Shown here one piece after another: positions 35,966 to 44,134 of a stretch of 64,000 nt of DNA (positions are counted from its first letter, which is position 1; the number at the start of each line of letters is the position of its first letter). The notes beneath the pieces are model-generated. The model had not been told where the DNA came from. It saw only the letters and a program-made list of their open reading frames with translations, and ran no database searches. The translations under genes and the position numbers were made by a program. The DNA is from Oscillatoriaceae cyanobacterium Prado104 (GTDB lineage: Bacteria > Cyanobacteriota > Cyanobacteriia > Cyanobacteriales > Microcoleaceae): contig JALOON010000001.1 of NCBI GenBank assembly GCA_025454405.1, positions 143,371-207,370 on the forward strand. The letters are read 5' to 3'.

Positions 35966-37300
35966 CTATTTTGATTTTCTGACTGTTTGAACGATCGAAC
36001 TTGAAACATAATTTGCCAAGATTTCATCGCCTACTGAATTATAGTGACAGCAGGCATCTTTGTAAACTGTTTCTTTGGTATTGTCCAAAATATTCACAGC
36101 GCTAAATATATTAACTCCGGCTTTTCGCAAGTCGCCTACTTTGGACAGCAATACCGGATAGCCTTGTTTTACTCCTGCGATGTAAGGGCTGTCTTTGCTA
36201 ATTGCAATCTCCTTTTCCTTATCAGTAAAAACTCGTTTTGTCGGATAATACTGATTGGGCTGGATGAAATGAAAATACGGGATTTTTCTACTCGATAAAA
36301 TTTGATTCATAGATACCGAGGATTCATACCACATTGCTGCCATTTTGTCAAAAGCGGCGGCATCTGCTAAAACAGAATCGGCTTTGGGAATGTAAAATAT
36401 ACCGCTATTTGCATCTGAATTGGATTCTTTGACTTGCTTGTCGTACTTGACAACGGCTTGTTGGTAACTGCTAACTAATTGTCTCACTTGTAGCGATGTT
36501 ACTGCGTGGCACAACGCGATCGAACAATTTTGCAATTTGTCAACTGCTGCTTTCAACTGTTTTTTAGTTTCGCTAATTTGGACGATCGACCCCATCAATT
36601 CCGGCGATAAGTTGTTGTTAGCTAAACCCGTCAGCGGCTGTAGGTGTTGCACGCTGGGCATTCCGATATCGAGTTGGGCTTTGTTGTTTAAATTTGAAAG
36701 TGCAACTTCGTTAAAACCGTCAAGATTGATGACTAGATCGAATTCTTGACCCAAAGCCAAAAAATAATTTAAAATCAATAATTGCTGCGGCTGTTTGTAG
36801 CCGCCGTTGCCGAAATTTAAAACTACAATTTCCTTATTCGCAAATTCGGGATAACTCTTTAATTTTTTCGACAATCTTTGAGTTACATATTCATCTACGG
36901 CAAAGTTGTTAGCTACAGATCCGCCGAATACTCCAATAATAAATTGATTTTTATTGGTTTTGACAAACGGATATTCATACAGCGAGAAAAAGCCGTGCCT
37001 GTTAACTTTTAACTTTAACTTTTCATTGGTAAAAGCACCTTGTTTGAGTACGTAGCCGAAAAACGGGTGCAGCCTTTCCACGATCGACTCATCTAATCTA
37101 ATTCCCGCCCGATCGATTTCTTCTACTATTTTTTCTTGAGTTTTACCCCGCGTGTAAAAAAACTGCTTTTGGTTGACAAAATAAAACGCTAATGAGATAG
37201 CTTCCAGACAAACAAATGCGATCGCCAAATTAACAGCAATTAAAACCGAGAGATTTTTGGCTTTTTTGAATAGCGTTGAATCTTTCATAAAATTAGACAT
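35966..37300 (-). CDS. SGNH-like membrane-anchored protein, paralogue 1
   Basis: 444 residues, built like the following gene: anchor (SVLIAVNLAIAFVCLEAISL), FIIGVFGGSVANN, NFGNGGYKQPQQLLILNYF, VINLDGFNEVALSNLNN and DACCHYNSVGDEILANYV. The two arose by duplication and have since diverged over most of their length. The GGS replaces the usual GDS nucleophile motif, but the serine is kept. The gene starts 8 bases after the GDSL gene and ends 6 bases before its paralogue, so all three are one transcript. Confidence 0.75.
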   Translation of the reverse strand: MSNFMKDSTLFKKAKNLSVLIAVNLAIAFVCLEAISLAFYFVNQKQFFYTRGKTQEKIVEEIDRAGIRLDESIVERLHPFFGYVLKQGAFTNEKLKLKVNRHGFFSLYEYPFVKTNKNQFIIGVFGGSVANNFAVDEYVTQRLSKKLKSYPEFANKEIVVLNFGNGGYKQPQQLLILNYFLALGQEFDLVINLDGFNEVALSNLNNKAQLDIGMPSVQHLQPLTGLANNNLSPELMGSIVQISETKKQLKAAVDKLQNCSIALCHAVTSLQVRQLVSSYQQAVVKYDKQVKESNSDANSGIFYIPKADSVLADAAAFDKMAAMWYESSVSMNQILSSRKIPYFHFIQPNQYYPTKRVFTDKEKEIAISKDSPYIAGVKQGYPVLLSKVGDLRKAGVNIFSAVNILDNTKETVYKDACCHYNSVGDEILANYVSSSIVQTVRKSK

Positions 37301-37307
37301 ACTGCGG

Positions 37308-38534
37308 TTAACGCTTGGGAAGTTGAGATTGCTTCAATTCTCGACACAAATTTTGGTTAATTAAGATGCTGGCCAAACGGTGTCCGATTTCGTTCCAGTG
37401 GCCGCCGCAGGGTACGGAATTCTCGAAGCCGTGGACGCAAACTTGATAGTTTTCAGTGTAACCTTTGAACTGTTCGGATAAAGTTAACACTCGAAAACCT
37501 TCGCGCGCGCCCAATTTTTCCAGCCTCCTGTCGGGATAATACAAATCCTGAATGTTATTTTCCTGCATCAACTTTTGCCGCTTCGCCGGATCGCGATCGA
37601 CTTGAATCGGATCGCCGATAACTACTAGCAAGAAATCAGCATTTTTCTGCACGACTTCATTGCGAATTTTCACGATTAAACCTTCCGTTACTTTCCAAGC
37701 ATCTTTCCAAACAGCATTCTCCGGCGGCTTGAGATTCTTGGTACTCAGATTCGTAAAATCCTCAGACAACTGCCGCTTTTTCATGTCTAAATCCGCTTTT
37801 TTCACAACTTGTAAAATTCGCGAATTATCGACCAGCCAACCCGGCAGCCTGTCAACAAATGAAACAGCTTTTTGATTGCGATCGACTGGCTTTAAATCCC
37901 GAAACGAATTATCTTGAACTAACTTACCGCTTTCATTATAAACAAAAAACGGTCGGTAAAGATCGTATTCGAGTTTGGGAGAATTGTTGATGATATCGTT
38001 GCCCGTAAAAAAAGCCAGAACTACAATATCGGGATTGTAATCCCACACCTTTTTGCGCAGCATAACTAGCTGTTGGGCGGTGCTGTAACCCTGCACGCCA
38101 AAATTAATTACCTCAACATTTTTTCGCCCTTTTACCGCCGCGCAATTGCCCAATTTGCGCTCTAATTTTGACCAGAAAGTTTGTTCTAGAGGGACGTGAA
38201 TTGCCTCGGTGAAAGAATCGCCCAAAACTGCCACTCTCAGGGTATTTGGCGACTTAACTTTGGAATGTTCGCGATCGTGCAAACCCTCGCTATTCACCCG
38301 CACAAAACTCGCACCTTCCCCTTTCCACTCCCCCGAAGCATTCGGTTTGAGTTTCCATCCCAAATCGCGATCGGAAGTGTGGAAATTAGTTGGTGCCGAC
38401 TCTACAAAATCCCCGATTTTTTGATAGCCTTCAATCTGCGCTACCCGCAATCCAATTTCACCAATTATCACCCCCACAAACAAACCGCTGAGTGTCAAAC
38501 CCAAATTGACACCCAAATCCTTCAACTTGCTCAT
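37308..38534 (-). CDS. GDSL/SGNH hydrolase, SxtL-like position in cluster
   Basis: 408 residues from the ATG at 38534; the upstream TTG frame overlaps the small SxtK-like gene. N-terminal transmembrane anchor (LGLTLSGLFVGVIIGEIGLR), then the SGNH blocks: VAVLGDSFTEAI (nucleophile S107), NFGVQGYSTAQQLVML, FFTGNDIINNSP, and the C-terminal GGHWNEIGHRLASIL bearing the His. Catalytic set looks complete, so it is probably an active esterase facing the periplasm. In saxitoxin clusters the gene after sxtK, sxtL, is also annotated as a GDSL lipase. Its ATG is 4 bases after the SxtK-like stop. Confidence 0.8.
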   Translation of the reverse strand: MSKLKDLGVNLGLTLSGLFVGVIIGEIGLRVAQIEGYQKIGDFVESAPTNFHTSDRDLGWKLKPNASGEWKGEGASFVRVNSEGLHDREHSKVKSPNTLRVAVLGDSFTEAIHVPLEQTFWSKLERKLGNCAAVKGRKNVEVINFGVQGYSTAQQLVMLRKKVWDYNPDIVVLAFFTGNDIINNSPKLEYDLYRPFFVYNESGKLVQDNSFRDLKPVDRNQKAVSFVDRLPGWLVDNSRILQVVKKADLDMKKRQLSEDFTNLSTKNLKPPENAVWKDAWKVTEGLIVKIRNEVVQKNADFLLVVIGDPIQVDRDPAKRQKLMQENNIQDLYYPDRRLEKLGAREGFRVLTLSEQFKGYTENYQVCVHGFENSVPCGGHWNEIGHRLASILINQNLCRELKQSQLPKR

Positions 38535-38538
38535 CCTT

Positions 38539-38703
38539 TCAAAACAGCGTGTAAATAAACGGAGCAATTACAGAACCCTGACTGATGACAATCAAAGCTC
38601 CCAAAAAGACTAAAGTAATAATTAATGGCAGCAGCCAATACTTTTGGCGTTCTTTCATAAACGCCCACAAATCTTTGAGAAAGTCTAAAGTTGCTTCAAA
38701 CAC
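38539..38703 (-). CDS. 54-residue SxtK/DUF5989-like membrane peptide
   Basis: A short gene with a GTG start at 38703, one base after the stop of the SxtJ-like gene, and a TGA at 38539-38541, just before the GDSL gene. The product begins FEATLDFLKDLWAFMKERQK, followed by one transmembrane helix (YWLLPLIITLVFLGALIVI), and ends SQGSVIAPFIYTLF. Coding is supported by perfect packing between neighbours and by family likeness to DUF5989/SxtK. It may hold together a membrane complex with the SxtJ-like protein. Function unknown. Confidence 0.82.
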   Translation of the reverse strand: MFEATLDFLKDLWAFMKERQKYWLLPLIITLVFLGALIVISQGSVIAPFIYTLF

Positions 38704-38704
38704 T

Positions 38705-39106
38705 TTAAAAAGGTCGCTCCATACTAACTTTTGTTCTTGGGACGCGGTAAGTATCCATTTTCGGATTCAGTTTGCGCCGCATAGCATCTTCACCAAACAG
38801 GTTTTTGATAACTCCCATCGGCCAAACTATCAGGTAAAAAACTATCCCCAAAATAATCGGCGTTTCGATTTTGTTGAGGAGAATTCCGAATTTCATCCAA
38901 GCGTGATAGATGGGATTCAAGGCTTTCGGTGCAACTAATGCTAGCACGACTAGCACCGCACAAATTGCCCAGGGCCACCAAGGTAGAGAATGCCGCCGCA
39001 GTAAAGGTACTACTAAACCGAACAGCACTGCAATCAAGCCGCCAATTAGCAGCCCGAAATCGCGCAGGCCTTTTTTATCGAGTTTTTTAATTTCGTCGTG
39101 AGTCAT
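38705..39106 (-). CDS. SxtJ-family membrane protein
   Basis: 133 residues from the ATG at 39106 (MTHDEIKKLDKKGLRDFGL). The upstream frame only translates STRR sequence (repeats of LLPSSFF). There are three hydrophobic helices: LLIGGLIAVLFGLVVPLL, WPWAICAVLVVLALVA and TPIILGIVFYLIVWPMGVI, with a conserved-looking middle HAWMKFGILLNKIETP. The C-terminal DTYRVPRTKVSMERPF is cytoplasmic. SxtJ-type proteins accompany NodU/CmcH-type carbamoyltransferases in many cyanobacteria; the function is unknown. It is coupled to the SxtK-like gene. Confidence 0.82.
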   Translation of the reverse strand: MTHDEIKKLDKKGLRDFGLLIGGLIAVLFGLVVPLLRRHSLPWWPWAICAVLVVLALVAPKALNPIYHAWMKFGILLNKIETPIILGIVFYLIVWPMGVIKNLFGEDAMRRKLNPKMDTYRVPRTKVSMERPF

Positions 39107-39427
39107 GGTGAAAGAAGAAGGAAGAAGGAAGAAGGAAGAAGGAAGAAGGAAGAGATTCGATCGTGCAGAAAGTCCGTCGATTATTCCGAGGGTCCGACAG
39201 GGGTTGAAAACCCCTGTCTCATAGCTAAAGTCCTCTGAAAGAGGACTAAAATACATCGTAATTTCGATTGTAATTGACGATTGTAATTCATTGTAATTAA
39301 CAGTCGGTTTCAACCGACTTTCGCTATGAGGCAGGGGTTTAAACCCCTGCCGGACTGATGGACTGCTGCCGGACTGATGGACTGGTGCCGGACTCCTGGA
39401 TTGATGTCAGACTGCCGGACTTTGGAT
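39107..39427. repeat. Repeat block between carbamoyltransferase and SxtJ-like genes
   Basis: 321 bases, all repeats. 39111-39155: AAGAAGG heptamers directly before the SxtJ-like start codon. 39188-39352: a large inverted arrangement, CAGGGGTTGAAAACCCCTG near the left end and CAGGGGTTTAAACCCCTG near the right, with CTCATAGC/GCTATGAG next to them and further pairs (AGTCCTCTGAAAGAGGACT, AGTCGGTTTCAACCGACT) inside. 39350-39420: degenerate 21-base units of GCCGGACTGATGGACTG type. No gene. Confidence 0.8.
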
Positions 39428-41413
39428 TTAATCTAATTCAAATTCGTTTTTCCAAGAATCGTCTTGTTTCCAGGGAATTTGTTCGGTTTTTGCCATCAAG
39501 AAATTCTCCACAACCAGATAATCCATTTCGGTGCGCATGAAGCAGCGGTAAGCATCCTCAGGAGTGCAAACAATCGGCTCGCCTCGCACGTTGAAAGAAG
39601 TATTTACTAACACCGAACAGCCCGATCGCTCTTCAAAATGAGTTATTAAATCGTAGTACCTCGGATTGGTTTCTTTATGAACTGTTTGGACGCGCGCCGA
39701 GTAATCGACGTGGGTGATCGCCGGAATTTCGGAACGCGGTACGTTGAGTTTTTCGATGCCGAATAACTGTTCTTGTTCCGCAGTCATCGGAATGCGGAGA
39801 CTGTTTTTAACAGGAGCTACTAACAGCATATAAGGACTGGAGCGATCGAGCTCGAAATAATCAGCAACTCGTTCGGCCAATACTGACGGTGCAAACGGTC
39901 GAAAAGATTCCCGATATTTAATTTTCAGGTTCATTACCGACTGCATTTTAGTATTGCGGGGGTCGCCAATAATCGATCGACCGCCCAACGCCCGCGGCCC
40001 GAATTCCATCCGCCCCTGAAACCAGCCCACCACATTTCCCTGTTCCAAAATCTCTGCCAAACGCGGCATTAATTCCGCATCATCCAATCGATGATAGCTG
40101 GCTTTTATAGCATCCAAATATTCGATAATTTCCGCATCAGAAAACTTCGGTCCTAAATAAGAACCGCGCATTCGATCGTTGCAAGTTAAATGAGCAAAAG
40201 ATTTCACCGCAGTCGCCACCCCACTGTTGGTAGTGAGGACTTCAGTCCGCTCTTCTACCATTTGGTTGGTAGTGAGGACTTCAGTCCGCTCTTCTACCAT
40301 TTGGTTGGTAGTGAGAACTTCAGTCCGCTCTGAAACATTCCGACTTTGTTCGCAATACTGATACCAAATCGCCAAAGCCGCGCCCAAAGCACCGCCGGCA
40401 TCTCCCGCCGCCGGCTGAATCCAAATATCTTTGAAAATACCTTCCTGCACGATTTTACCGTTAGCAACGCAGTTGAGCGCCACCCCGCCCGCGAGACAAA
40501 GATAATCAGCATTCAATTCTTTTTTAATCGTCCGGCAAAGCCGCAATACAACTTCTTCAGTAACAACTTGAATTGAAGCAGCAATATCCATTTCCCGCTG
40601 AGTCAATTTCCCTTCAGCTTGGCGCGGAGGCCCGCCAAACAGTTCGTCAAATTTCTGATTGGTCATGGTTAAGCCAACAGTGTAGTTGAAATAATCCATG
40701 TTCAACCGAAAAGTTCCGTCATCTTTGAGGTCGATTAAAGAGGTAAGAATCTTATCTACATACTTGGGTTCGCCGTAAGGCGCTAAACCCATCAATTTGT
40801 ATTCGCCCGAGTTAACTTTGAAGCCGGTGTAATAGGTAAAAGCTGAATAAAGCAAACCCAAAGAGTGAGGAAAATCGATTTCCCACTGCGGAGTCAGTTC
40901 GTTGCCGTCTCCCAACCAAATTGAAGTTGTCGCCCACTCGCCCACACCGTCAAGACACAAAACGGCGGCTTTTTGAAACGGACTGGGGAAAAAAGCTGAG
41001 GCTGCGTGGGATTGGTGGTGTTCGGTAAACAGCAGAGATGGCAATTTATTGGTTTTGCAGTTTGCCATTTCTGCGAGTTCTTTTTTGAGCATGGTTTTGA
41101 GGTAAAGCTTTTCTTTCAACCATACCGGCATGGCGGCGAGAAAAGAACGAAAACCGTTTGGCGCGTAGGCTAAATAGGTTTCGAGAAGGCGCTCAAATTT
41201 AACTAAAGGTTTGTCGTAAAAAACAATTTTATCGAGTTCCCGCAGCTCGATTTGCGCTTCTTTCAGGCAATACGCGATCGCATTCTTGGGAAATCTGGCA
41301 TCGTGCTTTTTGCGGGAAAATCTCTCTTCCTGTGCTGCGGCAATAATTTCTCCGTCGCGAACTAATGCTGCGGCGCTGTCGTGATAGTACGCCGAGATTC
41401 CAAGTATGTTCAT
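39428..41413 (-). CDS. NodU/CmcH/SxtI-type carbamoyltransferase
   Basis: Transfers a carbamoyl group from carbamoyl phosphate, through carbamoyl-adenylate, to a hydroxyl of an unknown acceptor. 661 residues from the ATG at 41413 (MNILGISAYYHDSAAALV), with SD GAGGAG. Motifs: EERFSRKKHDARFP, TEHHQSHAASAFFPSPF (metal His), LCLDGVGEWATTS, CLAGGVALNCVANGK, MEFGPRALGGRSIIGDPRN and VLVNTSFNVRGEPIV. Family members are usually about 570-615 residues; the excess is largely an insert at about 362-395, made of ERTEVLTTNQMVE units derived from a dispersed repeat. The first four genes of this cluster match sxtI-J-K-L in order. Confidence 0.9.
   Translation of the reverse strand: MNILGISAYYHDSAAALVRDGEIIAAAQEERFSRKKHDARFPKNAIAYCLKEAQIELRELDKIVFYDKPLVKFERLLETYLAYAPNGFRSFLAAMPVWLKEKLYLKTMLKKELAEMANCKTNKLPSLLFTEHHQSHAASAFFPSPFQKAAVLCLDGVGEWATTSIWLGDGNELTPQWEIDFPHSLGLLYSAFTYYTGFKVNSGEYKLMGLAPYGEPKYVDKILTSLIDLKDDGTFRLNMDYFNYTVGLTMTNQKFDELFGGPPRQAEGKLTQREMDIAASIQVVTEEVVLRLCRTIKKELNADYLCLAGGVALNCVANGKIVQEGIFKDIWIQPAAGDAGGALGAALAIWYQYCEQSRNVSERTEVLTTNQMVEERTEVLTTNQMVEERTEVLTTNSGVATAVKSFAHLTCNDRMRGSYLGPKFSDAEIIEYLDAIKASYHRLDDAELMPRLAEILEQGNVVGWFQGRMEFGPRALGGRSIIGDPRNTKMQSVMNLKIKYRESFRPFAPSVLAERVADYFELDRSSPYMLLVAPVKNSLRIPMTAEQEQLFGIEKLNVPRSEIPAITHVDYSARVQTVHKETNPRYYDLITHFEERSGCSVLVNTSFNVRGEPIVCTPEDAYRCFMRTEMDYLVVENFLMAKTEQIPWKQDDSWKNEFELD
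40229..40327. repeat. In-frame 39-bp tandem repeat inside the carbamoyltransferase gene
   Basis: Three copies of GTAGTGAGGACTTCAGTCCG plus CTCTTCTACCATTTGGTTG, the last partial and with one change (GTAGTGAGAACTT). The first part is the half-palindrome of the repeat family also seen at 22433, 48204 and 63474. The length is a multiple of three and, on the coding strand, gives three ERTEVLTTN cores joined by QMVE, with no stop codon. Confidence 0.92.
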
Positions 41414-41495
41414 GCCTCTCCTCACAAATCGCAATGCGTCTGGATCTGTACTGTTTAAGAATAGCTAACGATTATAGCGTTAGAGGTGTCGATTT

Positions 41496-41650
41496 ATCGA
41501 GGCAGAGCCTCTGGACATGGGTTCCCAGGCAGAGCCTAGGAACCAGTTGCATCGACTCGTTCTACTCGTCTACTCGTTTCTACTCGTTCTACTCGTTACC
41601 AGGCTCTGCCTGGTAACGCAGATCCGCGAGGCTCTGCCTCGCGAGTCCCC
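41496..41650. repeat. GGCTCTGCCT-family repeat cluster
   Basis: Contains GAGGCAGAGCCTC, CCCAGGCAGAGCCTAGG, CCAGGCTCTGCCTGG and CGCGAGGCTCTGCCTCGCG, with a CTCGTTCTACTCGT-type tandem stretch in the middle (41558-41600). It is the largest member of the family in the window and reaches the 3' end of the neighbouring zinc-ribbon gene. Confidence 0.8.
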
Positions 41651-41657
41651 GCAAGCC

Positions 41658-42143
41658 TCAGCGCCTGGAAATCCGCCGCCCCCAAGCCCTGAAGTACGTC
41701 GCCACGGGAAATTGATAAAATTCCACAACCAACCACAACACAATTCCCAAGTGAGACAAAAAGGCCAAGCCCGTCCAAGCTGCAGGCAACCAAGACAAGC
41801 GGCTTCCCGGTACGGGGGGAAAATAGTATGCTGCCAGCGCCAACAATGCGGGGGGCAGAAAAATTAAACCTATGGCGGCTGCAAGGTAGGGCCAGCCGAA
41901 TTCTACCCCTTCGAGGTGAGCTCCGATCCACCGCTTGCCGTTCCAGTGCCAAATTACCGGCGGAGATCGATCGACCATTTTCAAAATTTGTCTTTCTTCG
42001 CTGGCGGTAAAAATGTGCTGGCAAAAGTTGCAAGCTAGGGCGTCCATCAGCGGTAAGGTGGAAATTTGACCGGTGCGACATACCGGGCAAGGATAAGTAT
42101 CTTGAGAGTTAAAGCGGCGGGTTGAGTTGGGAAGCTTTTGCAT
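41658..42143 (-). CDS. Zinc-ribbon membrane protein of unknown function
   Basis: 161 residues. Near the N terminus two CxxC pairs (YPCPVCRTG and ACNFCQHIF, about residues 19-42) form a probable zinc ribbon. Then come WHWNGKRWIGAHLEGVEFGW and two hydrophobic segments (LAAAIGLIFLPPALLALAAY, LGIVLWLVVEFYQF). The tail is basic (FRAWGRRISRR). I recall similar proteins in other cyanobacteria but no function. The gene is flanked by repeats on both sides; the upstream spacer carries the GCGAGCGGGGACGCTCGC family. Confidence 0.72.
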   Translation of the reverse strand: MQKLPNSTRRFNSQDTYPCPVCRTGQISTLPLMDALACNFCQHIFTASEERQILKMVDRSPPVIWHWNGKRWIGAHLEGVEFGWPYLAAAIGLIFLPPALLALAAYYFPPVPGSRLSWLPAAWTGLAFLSHLGIVLWLVVEFYQFPVATYFRAWGRRISRR

Positions 42144-42186
42144 GGAGAAGGCTGTTTGTCAAGATATTGAGTTATTTTAGCAGTCG

Positions 42187-42297
42187 TGAGTGCGAGCGTC
42201 CCCGATCGCGCCGAACCCGGAAAGTCGCCAGTGCGAGCATCCCCGCTCGCGGCAGGCCCGGAAGGTCGCCAGTGCGAGCATCCCCGCTCGCGAACCT
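42187..42297. repeat. Three copies of the GCGAGCATCCCCGCTCGC repeat
   Basis: Units at about 42189, 42231 and 42270, each a variant of AGTGCGAGCATCCCCGCTCG, spaced about 40 bases with GGCCCGGAAGGTCGCC-like linkers. Same family as 29809-29893. Confidence 0.8.
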
Positions 42298-42432
42298 TGT
42301 CCGACTTCATGAGTCATCAGCTATCAGTCATCGGTCATCAGTCATTAGTCAGATCTTGTCCTGTTCAATAGATAGTTTCTACAAACACTTGAAAAGCAAT
42401 ACATCCGCTTAGCTTACCCCCGCAACACTCAG

Positions 42433-42471
42433 TCCAATTCCCAATTCCCAATTCCCAATTCCCAATTCCCA
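42433..42471. repeat. STRR: CAATTCC heptamers abutting the folK start codon
   Basis: Five CAATTCC units; the last runs straight into ATG at 42472, leaving no room for a normal Shine-Dalgarno sequence. Same heptamer as before treY. Confidence 0.92.
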
Positions 42472-42972
42472 ATGAAACTCGCAAAATGCGCGATCGCCCT
42501 CGGCAGTAACTTAGGCGATTCCCTTGCCACTCTCAAAAGCGCGATCGATACCCTAAACAGCCAGCCAGAAATCACTGTAAAATCTCATTCTAGCTGGTAT
42601 CAAACAGTGCCGATCGGACCTCCCCAACCCGATTACATAAATGCTTGTGCTATCCTCGAAGTTGCGCTAGAACCAGAAGAATTGCTAGCAAAATTATTAG
42701 AAACAGAAACAAAATTTAACCGCATTCGCCGCGAAAAATGGGGACCGCGCACCTTGGATTTAGACTTGCTGCTGTACGATAATTTAATTTTAGAAACTCC
42801 GACGCTAACTTTGCCCCATCCCCGGATGGCAGACAGAGCATTTGTATTAGTACCTTTAGCAGAAATTGCTCCTGATTGGGTGCATCCGGTAACGGGAAGC
42901 GCGATCGACAAATTACTGCAAGCTGCAGACTGTTCGGGAGTACAAAAATTGACAGTTGGTAAGGAGTTTTGA
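42472..42972 (+). CDS. folK: 2-amino-4-hydroxy-6-hydroxymethyldihydropteridine pyrophosphokinase
   Basis: HPPK, the pyrophosphoryl transfer step of folate synthesis. 166 residues with the family signature: AIALGSNLGDSLATLKSAI at the N terminus, SSWYQTVPIGPPQPDYINAC, and the ATP/Mg-binding RREKWGPRTLDLDLLLYDN with the two Asp residues, then LPHPRMADRAFVLVPLAEIA. Normal length. Both ends touch repeats: CAATTCC heptamers immediately before the ATG, and a GAGTTTT tract that includes the TGA stop. Confidence 0.96.
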   Translation: MKLAKCAIALGSNLGDSLATLKSAIDTLNSQPEITVKSHSSWYQTVPIGPPQPDYINACAILEVALEPEELLAKLLETETKFNRIRREKWGPRTLDLDLLLYDNLILETPTLTLPHPRMADRAFVLVPLAEIAPDWVHPVTGSAIDKLLQAADCSGVQKLTVGKEF

Positions 42973-43128
42973 GTTTTGAATTTTGAGTTTTGAGTTAAAG
43001 ACAGTTCTGAAGTTCACAACTCAAAAGTCAGAACTTCCCCAATCCCCAATCCCCAATCTAAAATCTAAAATCTAAAATCTAAAATCTCTCAATCTAAAAT
43101 CTAAAATCTAAAATCTAAAATCTAAAAT
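42962..43128. repeat. STRR pair: GAGTTTT and AAAATCT heptamers
   Basis: GAGTTTT/GAATTTT units start inside the folK stop region (42962-43000); after a short gap CAATCCC units and then about nine AAAATCT units follow (43057-43128). Two different heptamers thus lie side by side between folK and the NUDIX gene. Confidence 0.85.
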
Positions 43129-43189
43129 GCTATGCGATCGCTTATCATATTTTAAATCGGTGCAATCCAACATTATTCGCTCCTAGCCT

Positions 43190-43738
43190 ATGCCCTTCGG
43201 TCAAGAATTACCCCAACTTATCCAACAGCGCCTGTTTTACCAAGGACGCAAATTTAACTTTGACGTGGCCACCCTCCGCCTTCCCAACAGCGCTGTCGGC
43301 GACTGGGAATGCATTCGCCACCCCGGCGGAGCACTTGCTGTTCCCGTCACTCCCGAAGGTAAACTCGTTTTGGTGCGGCAATACCGCTTTGCTGCTAAAG
43401 GGCGGATTTTAGAATTTCCTGCAGGGACGATCGAAATTAATGAAGATCCGGCAAAAACCATCGAACGCGAAATTGAAGAAGAAACCGGATACCGCGCGGG
43501 AAAATGGCAAAAATTGGGAGAATTCTTTCTCGCCCCCGGCTATTCGGACGAAATAATTTATGCTTTTTTAGCGCAAGATTTAGTCAAGTTGGAAAAGCCG
43601 CCCGCACAAGATGATGATGAAGACATGGAAACAGTTTTATTCACTCCTGAAGAGTTAGAAAAAGCTATCTTAGCTGGCGATCCAATTGATGCGAAATCAA
43701 TTTCTAGTTTTTTCTTAGCGCGCCCTTTTTTGATGTGA
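43190..43738 (+). CDS. NUDIX hydrolase, ADP-ribose pyrophosphatase-like
   Basis: 182 residues. The Nudix box is complete: GTIEINEDPAKTIEREIEEE followed by TGY (G-x5-E-x7-REUxEExGU). It is preceded by PEGKLVLVRQYRFAAKGRIL and followed by GEFFLAPGYSDEIIYAFLA, which fits ADP-ribose/ADP-sugar pyrophosphatases. An acidic loop (AQDDDEDMETV) lies near the C terminus. It probably hydrolyses ADP-ribose or a related nucleotide diphosphate derivative in the cytoplasm. Same strand as folK but separated by about 215 bases of repeats. Confidence 0.92.
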   Translation: MPFGQELPQLIQQRLFYQGRKFNFDVATLRLPNSAVGDWECIRHPGGALAVPVTPEGKLVLVRQYRFAAKGRILEFPAGTIEINEDPAKTIEREIEEETGYRAGKWQKLGEFFLAPGYSDEIIYAFLAQDLVKLEKPPAQDDDEDMETVLFTPEELEKAILAGDPIDAKSISSFFLARPFLM

Positions 43739-44134
43739 AGCAGATGAGTGGGCGATCGATAATATACTGTTGAAATAACAGTAAGGTACGCAACCATCGG
43801 TGTTAACTTAATATCGATGGCGGTGTCAGATTGCTGTTTAACCATTAGATATAGATCCCCCCTAGCCCCCCTTAAGAAGAGGGGGGGACCGGAGAGTTCT
43901 TTAAGTCCCCCTTTTTAAGGGGGATCTAGACTTTGGTAAAAATGAGATTTTTAGTTGGTTTCAATTTTAAGTTGCTACCAATGGGTGCGCGAGACTACTC
44001 TACATATTACTTGAGTTTAGCTGCCAGGCAGATGCTGGGAACGCATTCTTAAAATCTCTGTCTCTAGTAGCAAGACGCGCAGCGCGCATTAAATTAGAAT
44101 CTAAAATCTAAAATCTAAAATCTAAAATCATCAA
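43739..44134. other. Intergenic region with a GATCCCCCC element and STRR
   Basis: 396 bases, no gene. A complete GATCCCCCCTAGCCCCCC element fills about 43853-43935, bordered by GTTAACTTAA-like and TTTGGTAAAAATGAGATTTT arms that recur beside the copy at 58.9 kb. At 44096-44131 four AAAATCT heptamers form the leader of the photolyase gene. Confidence 0.7.

Noticed and set aside
34628..41413. A saxitoxin biosynthesis cluster
   Set aside because: Only the sxtI-L-like module is present; the polyketide synthase-like sxtA and other core genes are absent, so toxin production cannot be claimed.
41517..41867. 116-codon plus-strand ORF
   Set aside because: It spans the GGCTCTGCCT repeat cluster and runs antisense to the zinc-ribbon gene.
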